From an uncultured Gemella sp. (GTDB lineage: Bacteria; Bacillota; Bacilli; Staphylococcales; Gemellaceae): a DNA stretch of 18,984 nt. The position numbers and the translations under genes are program-made. Of this stretch, positions 8,223 to 17,112 are shown one piece after another; position 1 is the first letter of the stretch; each line of letters starts with the position of its first letter. The DNA is taken from contig CAKMQO010000203.1 in NCBI GenBank assembly GCA_927911695.1, forward strand, positions 1 through 18,984. Reading direction: 5' to 3'. Under the pieces are notes generated by a model that was not told the DNA's origin, made no database searches, and saw only the letters and a program-made list of their open reading frames with translations.

Positions 8223-9593
8223 TTATCTTTCTTTACTATGATTTGCAGAATAAGCAAAATAAATTGCTAAACCTACTAAAATCCAACATCCGAAAATTAT
8301 CCATGTTGAAATTTGAATACCATATAATAGTACGATAAATAATAATATTGATATTATTGGTAAATAAGGCATCCCCGGCATAGTAAATCCACGCTTCACA
8401 TTAGGATACTCTCTTCTAATGACAAACATTGAATAACTTACCAACATGAATGCTATTATATAAGAGACATTAGCTAAATCTGCTAATTGACCTAAAGGCA
8501 AGAAACCAGTTAAGATTGCCATTAATAAACCAACTCCAATTGTTGTTGTCCCTGGAACACCACTTTTATTTAATGACGCTAATTTCTTCGGTAATAGACC
8601 ATCTCTACTCATCGTAAATAATATTCTTACAGCAGCAAACATCGCTCCTAATGGTCCAGATAAAAGACCAATTACCGCTCCTAAAGAAACTATTCCAGCT
8701 ACCTTATCTTGTCCAACTGCTCCAAGAACATACGCCAGTGCATCACCTTTTCCTAATTGGCTAAACGGCACCATTCCCGTTATTACCAAACAAACCATTA
8801 TATAAAATACCGTACAAATTAATAGTGTAATAATAATCGCTCTAGGTAATGCTTTTTGCGGGTTTAGGGTCTCTTCTGCTGAAGTTGAAATAGTATCAAA
8901 ACCTAAATACGCAAAAAACACTGTTGTTGCTCCTATCATTACCCCTGACATTCCTTGTGGCGCGAAATTATCAGTCCAATTCGTAGGAGTAACATAGAAC
9001 ACACCTACAAGAACGAATAATAAAATAACAATAATCTTAATAGCAACCATTAAATTATTTACAAACTTACTACTATTTGTTCCTTTAAATAAGACTATCA
9101 TTATTAGTAGAACTACAGTAATTGCTAAAATATTACCATATCCACCTTCACTTGGTAAAGTTGTAAATTCCTTTGGTAGTATTATTCCAAATCCTTCTAA
9201 TAAAGATTTAAAATAACTTGACCAACCATTAGCTATGGCAGCTCCTGCTATAATATAACTTCCAGCTAAAAGCCACCCCATACAATGCGCTACAATCTCT
9301 CCTAGTGTAATATAGCTATACGTATAAACACTTCCACTTGATGGTATAGTAGAAGATAACTCTGCATAACATAAAGCCGTAAGTCCACAAGCTAAGCCCG
9401 CAATTAAAAATGAGAATATTACTGATGGCCCAGCTTTAGAAGCTGCTGCACCTGTTAGTACAAGTATCCCCGAACCAATAACTGACCCTATACCAAGTAA
9501 TATTAGATCCATAGTTCTTAACGTTGGTCTCAAGGTTTTCTTACCACTTTCGCCAAGTACACTTTCTAGTGTTTTTTTTCTAAATATTTGCAT
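8223..9593 (-). CDS. APC-family amino acid permease (YfnA/CAT-like)
   Basis: This is a 456-residue integral membrane transporter of the amino acid-polyamine-organocation superfamily, probably with about 12 transmembrane helices. The N-terminal cytoplasmic tail (FRKKTLESVLGESGKKTLRP) leads into the consensus helix-1 segment LLGIGSVIGSGILVLTG with the unwound GSGI substrate-binding motif. SVYTYSYITLGEIVAHCMGW and FFAYLGFDTISTSAEE are further CAT-subfamily hallmarks. AAGGGG precedes the start. It ends convergently against relP. It lies downstream of the glycine reductase operon on the same strand, but a strong terminator and its own promoter separate it, so co-transcription is unlikely. Substrate is not readable from sequence; supplying amino acids for Stickland-type fermentation is a speculative link. 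Confidence 0.88.
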   Translation of the reverse strand: MQIFRKKTLESVLGESGKKTLRPTLRTMDLILLGIGSVIGSGILVLTGAAASKAGPSVIFSFLIAGLACGLTALCYAELSSTIPSSGSVYTYSYITLGEIVAHCMGWLLAGSYIIAGAAIANGWSSYFKSLLEGFGIILPKEFTTLPSEGGYGNILAITVVLLIMIVLFKGTNSSKFVNNLMVAIKIIVILLFVLVGVFYVTPTNWTDNFAPQGMSGVMIGATTVFFAYLGFDTISTSAEETLNPQKALPRAIIITLLICTVFYIMVCLVITGMVPFSQLGKGDALAYVLGAVGQDKVAGIVSLGAVIGLLSGPLGAMFAAVRILFTMSRDGLLPKKLASLNKSGVPGTTTIGVGLLMAILTGFLPLGQLADLANVSYIIAFMLVSYSMFVIRREYPNVKRGFTMPGMPYLPIISILLFIVLLYGIQISTWIIFGCWILVGLAIYFAYSANHSKER

Positions 9594-9614
9594 TAATAAA
9601 AAATTCCCCTTTCA

Positions 9615-9637
9615 TTAGAATCACTAATACATTCTAA
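9615..9637 (-). promoter_or_regulatory. Small leader hairpin before the permease gene
   Basis: TTAGAAT and ATTCTAA form a 7-bp stem with a 9-base loop in the mRNA leader, ending one base before the GAAAGGGG ribosome binding site. It could modulate translation, but it matches no riboswitch or T-box I know. Confidence 0.3.
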
Positions 9638-9670
9638 CAATCCTTCTCTTATTAAATCTATCAACAATCT

Positions 9671-9699
9671 ATTATAACGCGAGAATCTAATTTAATCAA
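9671..9699 (-). promoter_or_regulatory. Sigma-A-like promoter of the permease gene
   Basis: On the minus strand, TTGATT (9694-9699), 17 bases, then a perfect TATAAT (9671-9676), about 80 bases before the start codon. Confidence 0.65.
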
Positions 9700-9793
9700 A
9701 TAATTCTTTAATTATAATTTTTAAAATAATTAATACAACAATAATACTTTAATGTATTCACAAAATTTTGTAACCCTATATTGCTAACTACAT

Positions 9794-9842
9794 AAAAAAC
9801 CCTTTTTATTGGAAATAGTTTTATCCAATAAAAAGGGTTTTT
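9794..9842 (-). terminator. Rho-independent terminator of the grd operon
   Basis: AACCCTTTTTATTGG pairs perfectly with CCAATAAAAAGGGTT and is followed on the minus strand by T residues. It lies about 60 bases past the grdD stop and separates the glycine reductase operon from the permease gene. Confidence 0.9.
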
Positions 9843-9901
9843 ATTAATGTTTAAACCATATGGCTTTTCCTTCTCTAAGAAACCGTTATTCCTGTTTCAA
9901 A

Positions 9902-11044
9902 TTATGAAATAAGCCCTTCATTTTTAAGAATTTCTTCTGCTGAATCTTTCTTATCAGGATTTACTAAAACGATCGGTCCAGTACATCCCATTCCGCTCTC
10001 AGCGTATATTCCATTTTTCCAAAGTAACTTAGTTGCATCTTCAAGGTCTAGAATATCAATTCCAGAGATTTGCGCAGTAACTACTTCTTTTTCTGGCATT
10101 TTAACTTCTTCAGTTGTAGCTGTGCCTTCTTTTTTAACTTTCAATTTAGAAATGAATTCATCTAGTTTAGCTTTATTAGCTTTTTCAAATTCTTGTCTTG
10201 CTATTTCGTTTACTTTACCTTTTGCTACTTCATAAGCATATTTCAATGCATTAGCCACAACAGGTGAACCAGATGCTCTTGATAAGATTAAAATTCTTCT
10301 ATCATAGTCTTCTCCCACACCAGGTCCATAGCCAAATCCACTAGCTTCATAATCTCCACCAGTAGTAAATGCTGAGAATACTTTCATGAATAAGTTACCA
10401 GTTAATGAATCAACAACCATAACATCAGGAGTTCCCATAAGTAAGTCATTACCTCTCATTACAGAACCACCATCAGCTCTTTGAGATGTTGCAAATTCAA
10501 ATTCATAACCATTTTCTTTAAGATCTAATAAAACTTTTTCAACTTGTCTAGCACCTTCAACATTCGCTATACCAACAGTAGGATTAGATTTTCCAAGTGA
10601 TTTAGCTGTTGCAATACCATAAAGTGTATTTCTTACCATCGCTTCAACTCTGTTAGTAGCTGAAGTCCCTGTTGTTGTTGCAAGAAGCATTTCAGTACCT
10701 CTAGCAGGTGTAATAACTCTACCTACTGTAGATACACCGATAGGGAAATTATAATGCATAGTTACACAAGAAGCTATTTCCCCTTTATCTAATAGGTCTT
10801 CCATAATTTTGTGAGCTTCGTCTTCATCTTTAGCTTCATAAGATTCGAAATCTTCATGTCCCTTACCTATTAAAACTATGTCGAATACAGGATTTTTAGC
10901 TAATATTGCACCTTGTAGTATATTCTCGAAACCATGTTCACTTCCTAAAGTTGTTAAACCAACTTTTAATTTTTTACCAAAGTTACCTGTTTCAATGGCA
11001 TTAGCTACTTCTAGCAATACTTCTGATATAACTTGTTTACTCAT
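9902..11044 (-). CDS. grdD: Glycine reductase complex component C, subunit alpha
   Basis: GrdD is one of the two subunits of protein C. Protein C receives the carboxymethyl group from selenoprotein A as a thioester-bound acetyl and releases acetyl phosphate by phosphorolysis. At 380 residues the length fits the family. The fold resembles phosphate acyltransferases of the PlsX/Pta type (GTEMLLATTTGTSATNRVEAMVRNTLYGIA; GNDLLMGTPDVMVVDSLTGN). Near the C-terminus ESGMGCTGPIVLV carries Cys354, equivalent to the cysteine implicated in acyl transfer in clostridial GrdD. GGGGTGAT precedes the start, 10 bases after the grdC stop. It is the last gene of the operon, before a strong terminator. The frame is intact. 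Confidence 0.94.
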   Translation of the reverse strand: MSKQVISEVLLEVANAIETGNFGKKLKVGLTTLGSEHGFENILQGAILAKNPVFDIVLIGKGHEDFESYEAKDEDEAHKIMEDLLDKGEIASCVTMHYNFPIGVSTVGRVITPARGTEMLLATTTGTSATNRVEAMVRNTLYGIATAKSLGKSNPTVGIANVEGARQVEKVLLDLKENGYEFEFATSQRADGGSVMRGNDLLMGTPDVMVVDSLTGNLFMKVFSAFTTGGDYEASGFGYGPGVGEDYDRRILILSRASGSPVVANALKYAYEVAKGKVNEIARQEFEKANKAKLDEFISKLKVKKEGTATTEEVKMPEKEVVTAQISGIDILDLEDATKLLWKNGIYAESGMGCTGPIVLVNPDKKDSAEEILKNEGLIS

Positions 11045-11054
11045 AGTATCACCC

Positions 11055-12579
11055 CTATTCTTCTAACATTTCTTGGGAAATTTTTCTCATTGATTCTGCT
11101 ATAATTTTTCTGATTTCATCTTTAGAAATTCCTGCAGATTCTCCTTCTACAGCACCGCTATTTCTTTCAACTACAAAAGATACTCCATCAAATAAGTTTG
11201 TCATTCTTCCTAAGAATAGACTACCTTTACCTACGATCATAGCACGGTTTTTATCACCTTTTGTTAAGTCATCCATTAAGAATCCTACATAAGGTACCCC
11301 TGAAGGAATGTGTCCTTGTGTAGGAGCCCAACCAGGTAAACCTTTAGCTTCGATAAATGATTTAAGTTCTTTTTTCTCAATATCTCCACGCATTGCTGCT
11401 AAAGCTGCAATCATTTTGTAGTTAGCTTCTGGAACGTTACCTGCTCCTGCAGCTTTTGTGATATCTGGGTTTTGCATCTCTACAGAGAATACATCAACAT
11501 CTGTAATTTTCAATTTAGCTCTGTCTAATGGATCAGCTACTAAAGCTCCCATTACAGCTTGTGGTGAAGATCCTGTTCCTACGTTGTGTTTTCCGACCAT
11601 ATCAGTTCTAATGATTGGATTTACTCCATCATTTTCACTAATAAGAACAGCGAATCCACCTAGAACATCTTCTAGAACAGGAAGACCTTTTTTAACGTGG
11701 TCTTTACCATTCATACCTAATTTAGCACTTGCTCCACCAGCAACTACTAATACATTTTTGTATACTCCAGCTTTTACTAAAGATGAAGCACTAATTAATG
11801 CGTGAGTTGGTGCAGCACAGAAACCTCTTAAGTCAGATCCAGTAGCGTTAACTAGACCTACAACTTCTGCAATTGCTTTAGCGAAGTTACCACCACCACG
11901 TTGGTTAATATCTCCACAAGCTTCTTCTGAACATTCTACTACATAGTCAATGTCCTCTGGGTTTACACCAGAATTACGTAATAATTCTAACGCAGCAATA
12001 ACTCCAGAAGCTTTAACTACTAGATTTTCGAATATAACGTGAGCATTTAAGTTCACATCAACATCGTGAGCTTTTTTAACGTAACCCACAACTTTACCTT
12101 CGTGAACTAAGTCTTCAAATCCTTTTTCATTATCACTAAGGTCTGCACCTTCTAATTTTTCGAATAAAGGAGCTAGCTCTTTGAAGTTTTCCTCTATTTT
12201 TAGGACGAACAGCGGCTACAAACTCTTCTGATAGTTTAACTAAGTCAAAAGCATCACAAAGTTTCATTAATGCTAAGAACTCATCTTGTGGAACAATTTG
12301 TCCAAATTTACCGTGGCGTTCACCTTTTTCGTCTTTAATATCATACCAAGGCATTGGATATGTATTTAATTGTTCAGGTGTTTTATTACCAATATACACT
12401 TGGTTAGGTAAATAGTTAACCACTTCTTCATATGTACGAATATGGTTATTTACTTCTTTTAAAAACTCTGAATCTGGATTCGTTACTCTCTCTACAGAAG
12501 CAGTCGATCCATTTCTTACTATCATATCTGGTGTATGAACAAGAATGTATCCTGCTCCCTTAAATACTGGATAATTCAT
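11055..12579 (-). CDS. grdC: Glycine reductase complex component C, subunit beta (one frameshift)
   Basis: GrdC is the FabH/thiolase-like partner of GrdD in protein C, which forms acetyl phosphate from the carboxymethyl group carried by selenoprotein A. The start MNYPVFKGAGYILVHTPDMI is the family N-terminus. The KAS III-like core follows (ECSEEACGDINQRGGGNFAKA, then TGSDLRGFCAAPTHALISASSLVKAG, where the Cys is the likely nucleophile). An extra base in the T-run at 12197-12201 breaks the frame. Removing it joins EEFVAAVRPK to IEENFKELAPLFEKLEGADL and the rest, giving about 507 residues, close to the family norm. The codon has no good adjacent ribosome binding site. Instead an 8-codon leader ORF ends two bases before the ATG, which suggests translational coupling. 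Confidence 0.93.
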
Positions 12580-12581
12580 AG

Positions 12582-12608
12582 CTATATTGTGCTGAGGGTA
12601 TAAAACAT
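12582..12608 (-). CDS. Putative 8-codon leader peptide upstream of grdC
   Basis: The ORF reads MFYTLSTI and starts inside the hairpin described at 12591-12617. AAAGGGGAG (12617-12625) lies 8 bases before its ATG, a better ribosome binding site than anything directly upstream of grdC. Its TAG stop lies two bases before the grdC ATG, an arrangement suited to termination-reinitiation. It may be fortuitous: no conservation evidence is available here. Confidence 0.35.
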   Translation of the reverse strand: MFYTLSTI

Positions 12609-12617
12609 ACCCTCAGC
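12591..12617 (-). promoter_or_regulatory. Intercistronic hairpin between grdB and grdC
   Basis: GCTGAGGGTAT and ATACCCTCAGC form a perfect 11-bp stem with a 5-base loop. No U-tract follows and the operon continues, so this is not a terminator. When folded it brings AAAGGGGAG to about 11 bases from the grdC ATG, and it also covers the leader-ORF start. It may set translation of grdC or protect processed mRNA ends. Confidence 0.6.
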
Positions 12618-12633
12618 TCCCCTTTCTTTTATA

Positions 12634-13941
12634 TTATTCGAATACTGTTTGCCCGTCAACTTCTACAGTTAAAGCATGTAATGCTTTTTCTACAAGTCTA
12701 CGTCTTAATTTTTTCTCTTCATCCGCTTCTAGTTTTGGATTTCCTAGTGGGTGAGGGATTGCGATAGTTGGAACGATTCTGTTAGCTCCAACTGTTAGAG
12801 AAATCGGTACTACTGTACACATGTGAACCACAGGTATACCCGCTCTCTCAATTTCTTTTACCATCGTTGCACCGCAACGAGTACAAGTTCCTCAAGTAGA
12901 AGTTAAGATTACAGCATCTACTCCGTCGGCTACTAATTTTTGTGCATATTCTTTAGCGAATCCTACAGCACTAGCTACGGCAGTACCATTACCTACTGTA
13001 GTATAGAATTTTTCGTGTAAGCTTCCTACTTTACCTTCTTTAACGAATTCTCTCATTACATCTACTGGTAATACACGGTCAGCATCTTCGTTAGCGTATA
13101 CTGGGTCGTATCCACCGTGAGCTGTTTCGTGAGTTTCATCAGTTAAATTAGTGAATCCTTCTAATGAATATTCACCATATTTAGATGCAGAAGATGATTC
13201 GATGTGATCTGGGTTTCCTTTTGGAACAATACCACCAGAAGTAACTAAAGCGATTTTAGCTTTGCTTAAATCTTTAACAGCTGGGTTTGGCTCAACTCTG
13301 TCAAAGTTAGGCATTGGATATTCTGTTTCGAATTCTTCACCTTTAATTTTCTTAACAAGCATTTCAACAGCACGTTCTGATCCACGTTTGTCGTGGAAGA
13401 AGTTAACACGGATTCCTCTTTCATGGTATCCTTCTTCTTTTGGAGAAAGAATTTCTTCACCTTTAGCTAATTTTGCTGCAAATTTAGCTAATTTTGGTAA
13501 AGCTTTTCTCATACCAGCTGCACTGTCAGCTGTTTCAAGAATATAAACTTCTTTTCTGAACATGTCTGTTCCTGGGTTTTCTACGTACATTGCTGTTACA
13601 GCTGGAATTCCTAATTCGTCTTGAACAGCTTTAGTAATTGTACCAGCTGCTACCCCGTAACGCCCTGCATTGAATGCTGGTCCAGCGATGAATAATTGTG
13701 GTTCGCATCCTTTAATCATTTCTAAAAGTTCTGCTTGAACTTTTTCTAAGTTTTCGTTGAAGTAACTGTCACCACAAACTACTGCAGCTACTACTTCAAA
13801 TTCTTCTCCCAATTGCCCTTGTAACTGAACACTAATTGGTGGTAATTCAGTTCTTAATTCTGGTGCAATGTGGGCTTGTTCTTCTCCACCTACTCCAGCG
13901 AAGAATTGGTTTATATAATGTACTACTCTTATTTTAGACAT
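12634..13941 (-). CDS. grdB: Glycine reductase component B, selenoprotein subunit gamma (UGA = Sec350)
   Basis: GrdB is the selenocysteine subunit of substrate-specific protein B, which binds glycine as a Schiff base (on GrdE) and passes its carboxymethyl group to the selenol of protein A. The reading frame has one internal TGA at 12892-12894. It reads through in frame to ILTST-U-GTCTRCGATMVKE, exactly the GrdB active-site context, so UGA encodes Sec350. Full length is 435 residues, as expected. A 6-bp hairpin 12 bases after the UGA is a SECIS candidate. The N-terminus (IRVVHYINQFFAGVGGEEQA) matches the glycine-type GrdB family. GGGGGG precedes the start. There is no frameshift. It needs SelB, tRNA-Sec, SelA and SelD from elsewhere in the genome. 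A conventional gene caller would split it into 349- and 76-residue fragments. Confidence 0.96.
12865..12894 (-). promoter_or_regulatory. SECIS-like hairpin and UGA-Sec codon of grdB
   Basis: Twelve bases after the UGA (12892-12894), CGTTGC and GCAACG form a perfect 6-bp stem closing the loop GGT. Bacterial SECIS elements lie immediately downstream of the UGA inside the coding region and have a short stem with a G-U apical loop that SelB recognises. Position and loop both fit. Confidence 0.75.
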
Positions 13942-13978
13942 TTTTATTTCCCCCCTATAACTATTATTTAGATTTTAA

Positions 13979-14441
13979 TTACTCTCCACGAACATCTTTC
14001 ATTTCGCTTGCGATTTCATCAATATCTAATACCATTTCCATCATTCCAACTTGATCTTCATAGATAGCTTCATCTATTTGAGATTTAATTTCTTCTTCTA
14101 CAACGTGATATACAGCAAGATTTAATGCTACACCTGCAAGTGGCCCTGCAAATGTTGGGTCCCCTGCTGTTACTGTTTCAGCTGCTAGACCAGCAGCTTC
14201 GGCTTCAGATGCACCTAGTAAAACTACAACGTTTTCGTTACCGTATTTTTCGGCAGCTTCTTTAACACGTTTTTTGGTTTTCTAAGTCCATAGCCCCTGC
14301 AGCTGTTCAGACGAAACATTCAGTAGATGAGAATACTACTTCTAATCCTTCAATTGGTTTTACACACTCTTCAATAGCTAATCCTGGGATACCATCACGG
14401 TCACCAATGATAACTACTTTTTTATTAATAAGACTTACCAT
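13979..14441 (-). CDS. grdA: Glycine reductase selenoprotein A (UGA = Sec45; one frameshift)
   Basis: GrdA is the small selenoprotein that receives the carboxymethyl group as a selenoether, splits it to an acetyl thioester on protein C, and is then reduced by thioredoxin. The start [20 protein letters not shown] has AGGAGG upstream. The TGA at 14307-14309 lies in [15 protein letters not shown], the invariant CxxU redox motif of the family (Cys42, Sec45). An extra base in the T-run at 14270-14275 breaks the frame shortly after. Removing it gives [20 protein letters not shown] to a TAA at 13979, about 153 residues, normal for GrdA. Neither half was long enough to stand out as an ORF, so the gene is easily missed. 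The gene sits between grdE and grdB in canonical order. Confidence 0.95.
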
Positions 14442-14493
14442 TATCTTATTTCCTCCTTGTTAAAATCTATAACATTTATTTTTATTTTGCCTA

Positions 14494-15785
14494 CTAGTAA
14501 GTTTTAGTACTTAAGTAACCGAAACCAGTTTCGTTAGTAGAACCTGTAATAGCTTGAATTTCAACTTCGATAGTTCCATCTTCTCTTAATGAGTCTTGGT
14601 TACCACCAGCGATTACGTTTACTACATCGATGTGTCCGATAACTCTATCTAATTTTGGTAATACTACTACTTCGTTAGCATTTCCTCCAGTTACTACTGC
14701 GTCAGCAGCTACGTCAGCATCAGCTAAACTTTGGCTGGCTCCGTCACGTCCTGCATATTCATCAGTTACGATAACTGTTTTAACTTTTTCAGCTTCAATT
14801 TTTTTTACAGTTCATGATTAAGTCAGTATCTGGGTTACCAAATCCTTCTTGAGATACGATTACAGCATCTAAGTTTAAGTAACGGCAAAGTTTTGCAGTC
14901 CAGTTAGATGAACGTTCTTTATCCATTAAGTAAACATTTTCGTTAGTGATGATTACACCTAAGAAGTTAATTTCTTTACCATGTTTTTTGTATAAATCTT
15001 CAATAACACCATTGTTTAAGTGTACATATGTTGGGTTTTTATCACAAGCTGATACACAGTTACCACTTACGATAGCACCATCCATAATTTCAGTTGGATA
15101 TAGAATTGTTGGTACTATTTGTTTTGCATCAACACCGTATACATAAGTATCGTGTAATAAACCTTGAGTTTGAAGCATGTATACATATCCTACTTTTGGT
15201 AGATCTGGATATTCAGCAATTTGTTCTAATAAAGGTTTAGTTTCAAACACTTCTACTTCTTCTGGCTCTAATGAACGAGCTAATTCTGCAATGTAACGAG
15301 CAGCTTTGAATCCGATATAGCGAACTGCTTTTTCGTGTTCGTGTTGTTTAACCCCTTCTTTAGGCTCAGCAATAACGATTAAGTTATTTGTTTTAGAGAA
15401 TGGAGTATATTCAGCTCCAATTCCTGTCATGTCGATAATACCTTCTTGGAATCCTACGATTTTACCAGTAGTTACTACAGCCATACCTTTAAGTGCGATT
15501 GTACGCCCTTCACCTACAGTATCTACTTTTGAAAGGATACCTGGGAAAATTCCTCCACGACCTTCAACTTTAACACGAGGTTCAATTACATCCTTAACTG
15601 GTGTAATACGAACACTCTCACCTGGACGAGCAATATCTAAATCAACAGATTTAATTGCATCATCCTCAAAAAACAGCTTTTTACAAGCTCTTCTTTATTT
15701 ACATATAATAACGTTTTGCCTCGATTTTTGATTCTGCAGCAAATTGTATATCTTTAATATGGATCTTTCCTAATTCAAGACGCAT
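14494..15785 (-). CDS. grdE: Glycine reductase component B proprotein GrdE (four single-base indels)
   Basis: GrdE is the proprotein of the two non-selenium subunits of protein B, which binds glycine through a carbonyl cofactor. The start MRLELGKIHIKDIQFAAESK at 15785 follows GGGGAGG. Four indels interrupt the gene: a missing G near 15718, an extra base in each of the runs 15678-15682 and 15668-15673, and an extra base in the 8-T run at 14799-14806. Correcting them gives a continuous protein of about 429 residues, the family length, ending FGYLSTKTY. The processing site SGNCVSACDKN lies at about residue 242-243 (Asn-Cys). In characterised GrdE, cleavage at this Cys exposes the cofactor and yields subunits of about 25 and 22 kDa. 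Only a 229-residue fragment survives as an open frame in this sequence. Confidence 0.94.
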
Positions 15786-15819
15786 ACCTAATACCTCCCC
15801 ATTGAGTTTATTTTTTTTT

Positions 15820-16136
15820 TTATAAATATTTGTTAATCATAGCTTCTATATTTGGAACAGTAGCATCATCTTTAGTTACTTCTTCGACTTTGCTTCCGTC
15901 TTTATATATGGCTATTGTTGGTAACCCTAAACTTTTTGTTTGATTGCAAGTCTTCTTGCTTTTGTTGTATCTAGAGCAGCAAACTTAAGTTTGTCTCCGT
16001 ATTTGTCTGCTAATTCATGTACACTTGGCATAAGCGCTTTACATGGTTCGCATCCTTGGCTCCAAAAGTCTACTAACACGTATCCTTCTGCTTCCAATAC
16101 TTCACTCTCAAAGTTTTCTTTGTTTAGTTCTAACAT
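15820..16136 (-). CDS. trxA: Thioredoxin of the glycine reductase system (GCEPC active site; one frameshift)
   Basis: This thioredoxin carries electrons from TrxB to oxidised selenoprotein A. The N-terminus [20 protein letters not shown] is followed by [18 protein letters not shown] at residues 22-39. The active site GCEPC replaces the usual WCGPC, as in thioredoxins tied to glycine reductase in amino-acid-fermenting clostridia. A base is missing in the T-run at 15933-15937. Restoring it continues [10 protein letters not shown] into [20 protein letters not shown] with the conserved cis-Pro, ending at 15820. Restored length is 105 residues, normal for thioredoxin. AAAGGAGAC precedes the start. 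It lies between trxB and grdE. Confidence 0.93.
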
Positions 16137-16167
16137 TGTCTTGTCTCCTTTTTTTATTTTTTAAATT

Positions 16168-17112
16168 TTATTCAAATTTCTCAGCAATATATTTTTCTGC
16201 AGTGATTGCTGCTACAGCACCATCACATACAGCTGTAACTACTTGACGAATTTCTTTCTGACGGCAGTCACCAGCTACATATACACCTTCAACACTTGTT
16301 TTAGTGTCTTCTCCAGCTTTAACATAACCACCTTCAGTAAGTTCAACTTTACCTTCAAATAGTTTAGTTTGAGGAACATATCCGATGAAGAAGAATAATC
16401 CCATAGTTCCGTCTTCTTCGTCAGCCTCTACCACATACTCTTCACCTGTAGCTACATTTTTTAATTTAATAGCTTCTAGAATTCCATCACCGATTGCTTC
16501 AAGAACAACTGTTTCAGTTCTAATTTCGATTTGTGGGTGATTTCTTGCTTTTTCAGCTGTAATTCTTTCACAGTGAATATCTTCTTCAAAGTGGATAATT
16601 GTTACTTTACGAGCAAATTTAGTTAAGAATAGAGCTTCTTCTACAGCACTATTTCCTCCCCCAACTACGAACACTTCAAGTCCATCGAAGAAGTCACCAT
16701 CACAAGTAGCACAGTAAGAAATACCTTTACTTTCTAATTCTTTAACACCTGGAATATCTAATTTTCTTGGAGATGCTCCAGTTGCAATTACTACTGCTTT
16801 AGCTGTGTAATCACCGCTTGTACAAGTAACTACTTTTTCGTCCCCTTCAAGATTAACATCTAGTACTTCTTCTTGTTTGAATTCAGTACCGAAGTTTTTC
16901 GCTTGTTCTGCCATTCTCGCTGTTAAACGTGGTCCAGTTGGATCTTCAATCGCACCAGGATAGTTTTCAATCATGTGAGTGATTGCTGCTTGTCCTCCAT
17001 TTTTCGATTTTTCTAGAACCAAAACGTTTAATTTAGCACGTGAAGCATATAACGCAGCTGATAAACCTGCAGGTCCAGAACCAATAATAATTACATCATA
17101 ATTTCTACTCAT
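16168..17112 (-). CDS. trxB: Thioredoxin reductase (FAD, NADPH type)
   Basis: TrxB transfers electrons from NADPH through FAD and a CATC disulfide to the operon's thioredoxin. It has 314 residues, with the FAD-binding motif VIIIGSGPAGLSAALYASRA at residues 7-26, NGGQ and IENYPG next, the redox motif YCATCDGDFF near residue 133, the NADPH motif VVGGGNSAVEEALFL near 150, and the C-terminal GVYVAGDCRQKEIRQVVTAV FAD segment. AAGGAG supports the start. The ATG overlaps the end of grdX by 8 bases (ATGAGTAG), consistent with translational coupling. The frame is intact. Its place in the operon marks it as the reductase dedicated to glycine reduction, though it could serve general thioredoxin too. Confidence 0.95.
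   Translation of the reverse strand: MSRNYDVIIIGSGPAGLSAALYASRAKLNVLVLEKSKNGGQAAITHMIENYPGAIEDPTGPRLTARMAEQAKNFGTEFKQEEVLDVNLEGDEKVVTCTSGDYTAKAVVIATGASPRKLDIPGVKELESKGISYCATCDGDFFDGLEVFVVGGGNSAVEEALFLTKFARKVTIIHFEEDIHCERITAEKARNHPQIEIRTETVVLEAIGDGILEAIKLKNVATGEEYVVEADEEDGTMGLFFFIGYVPQTKLFEGKVELTEGGYVKAGEDTKTSVEGVYVAGDCRQKEIRQVVTAVCDGAVAAITAEKYIAEKFE

Noticed and set aside
9594..9793. T-box or amino acid riboswitch in the permease leader
   Set aside because: Only about 80 bases separate the promoter from the start, no T-box consensus is present, and the one hairpin is short.
11458..11805. Plus-strand ORF of 115 codons opposite grdC (and similar antisense ORFs)
   Set aside because: It lies wholly inside a recognised gene on the other strand, has no ribosome binding site and a composition expected of a reading-frame shadow.
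12591..12617. Hairpin between grdB and grdC as an intrinsic terminator
   Set aside because: No U-tract follows on the minus strand, and the operon clearly continues into grdC and grdD, its essential partners.
12634..13941. grdB as a pseudogene or two genes split by a stop codon
   Set aside because: The TGA sits exactly at the conserved Sec position (TST-U-GTCTRCG), the frame continues to the family's full length, and a SECIS-like hairpin follows.
14494..15785. Programmed frameshifting in grdE (and grdC, nrdD)
   Set aside because: The shifts differ in direction, occur at arbitrary places in conserved domains, mostly coincide with homopolymers, and lack slippery-site plus pseudoknot architecture.
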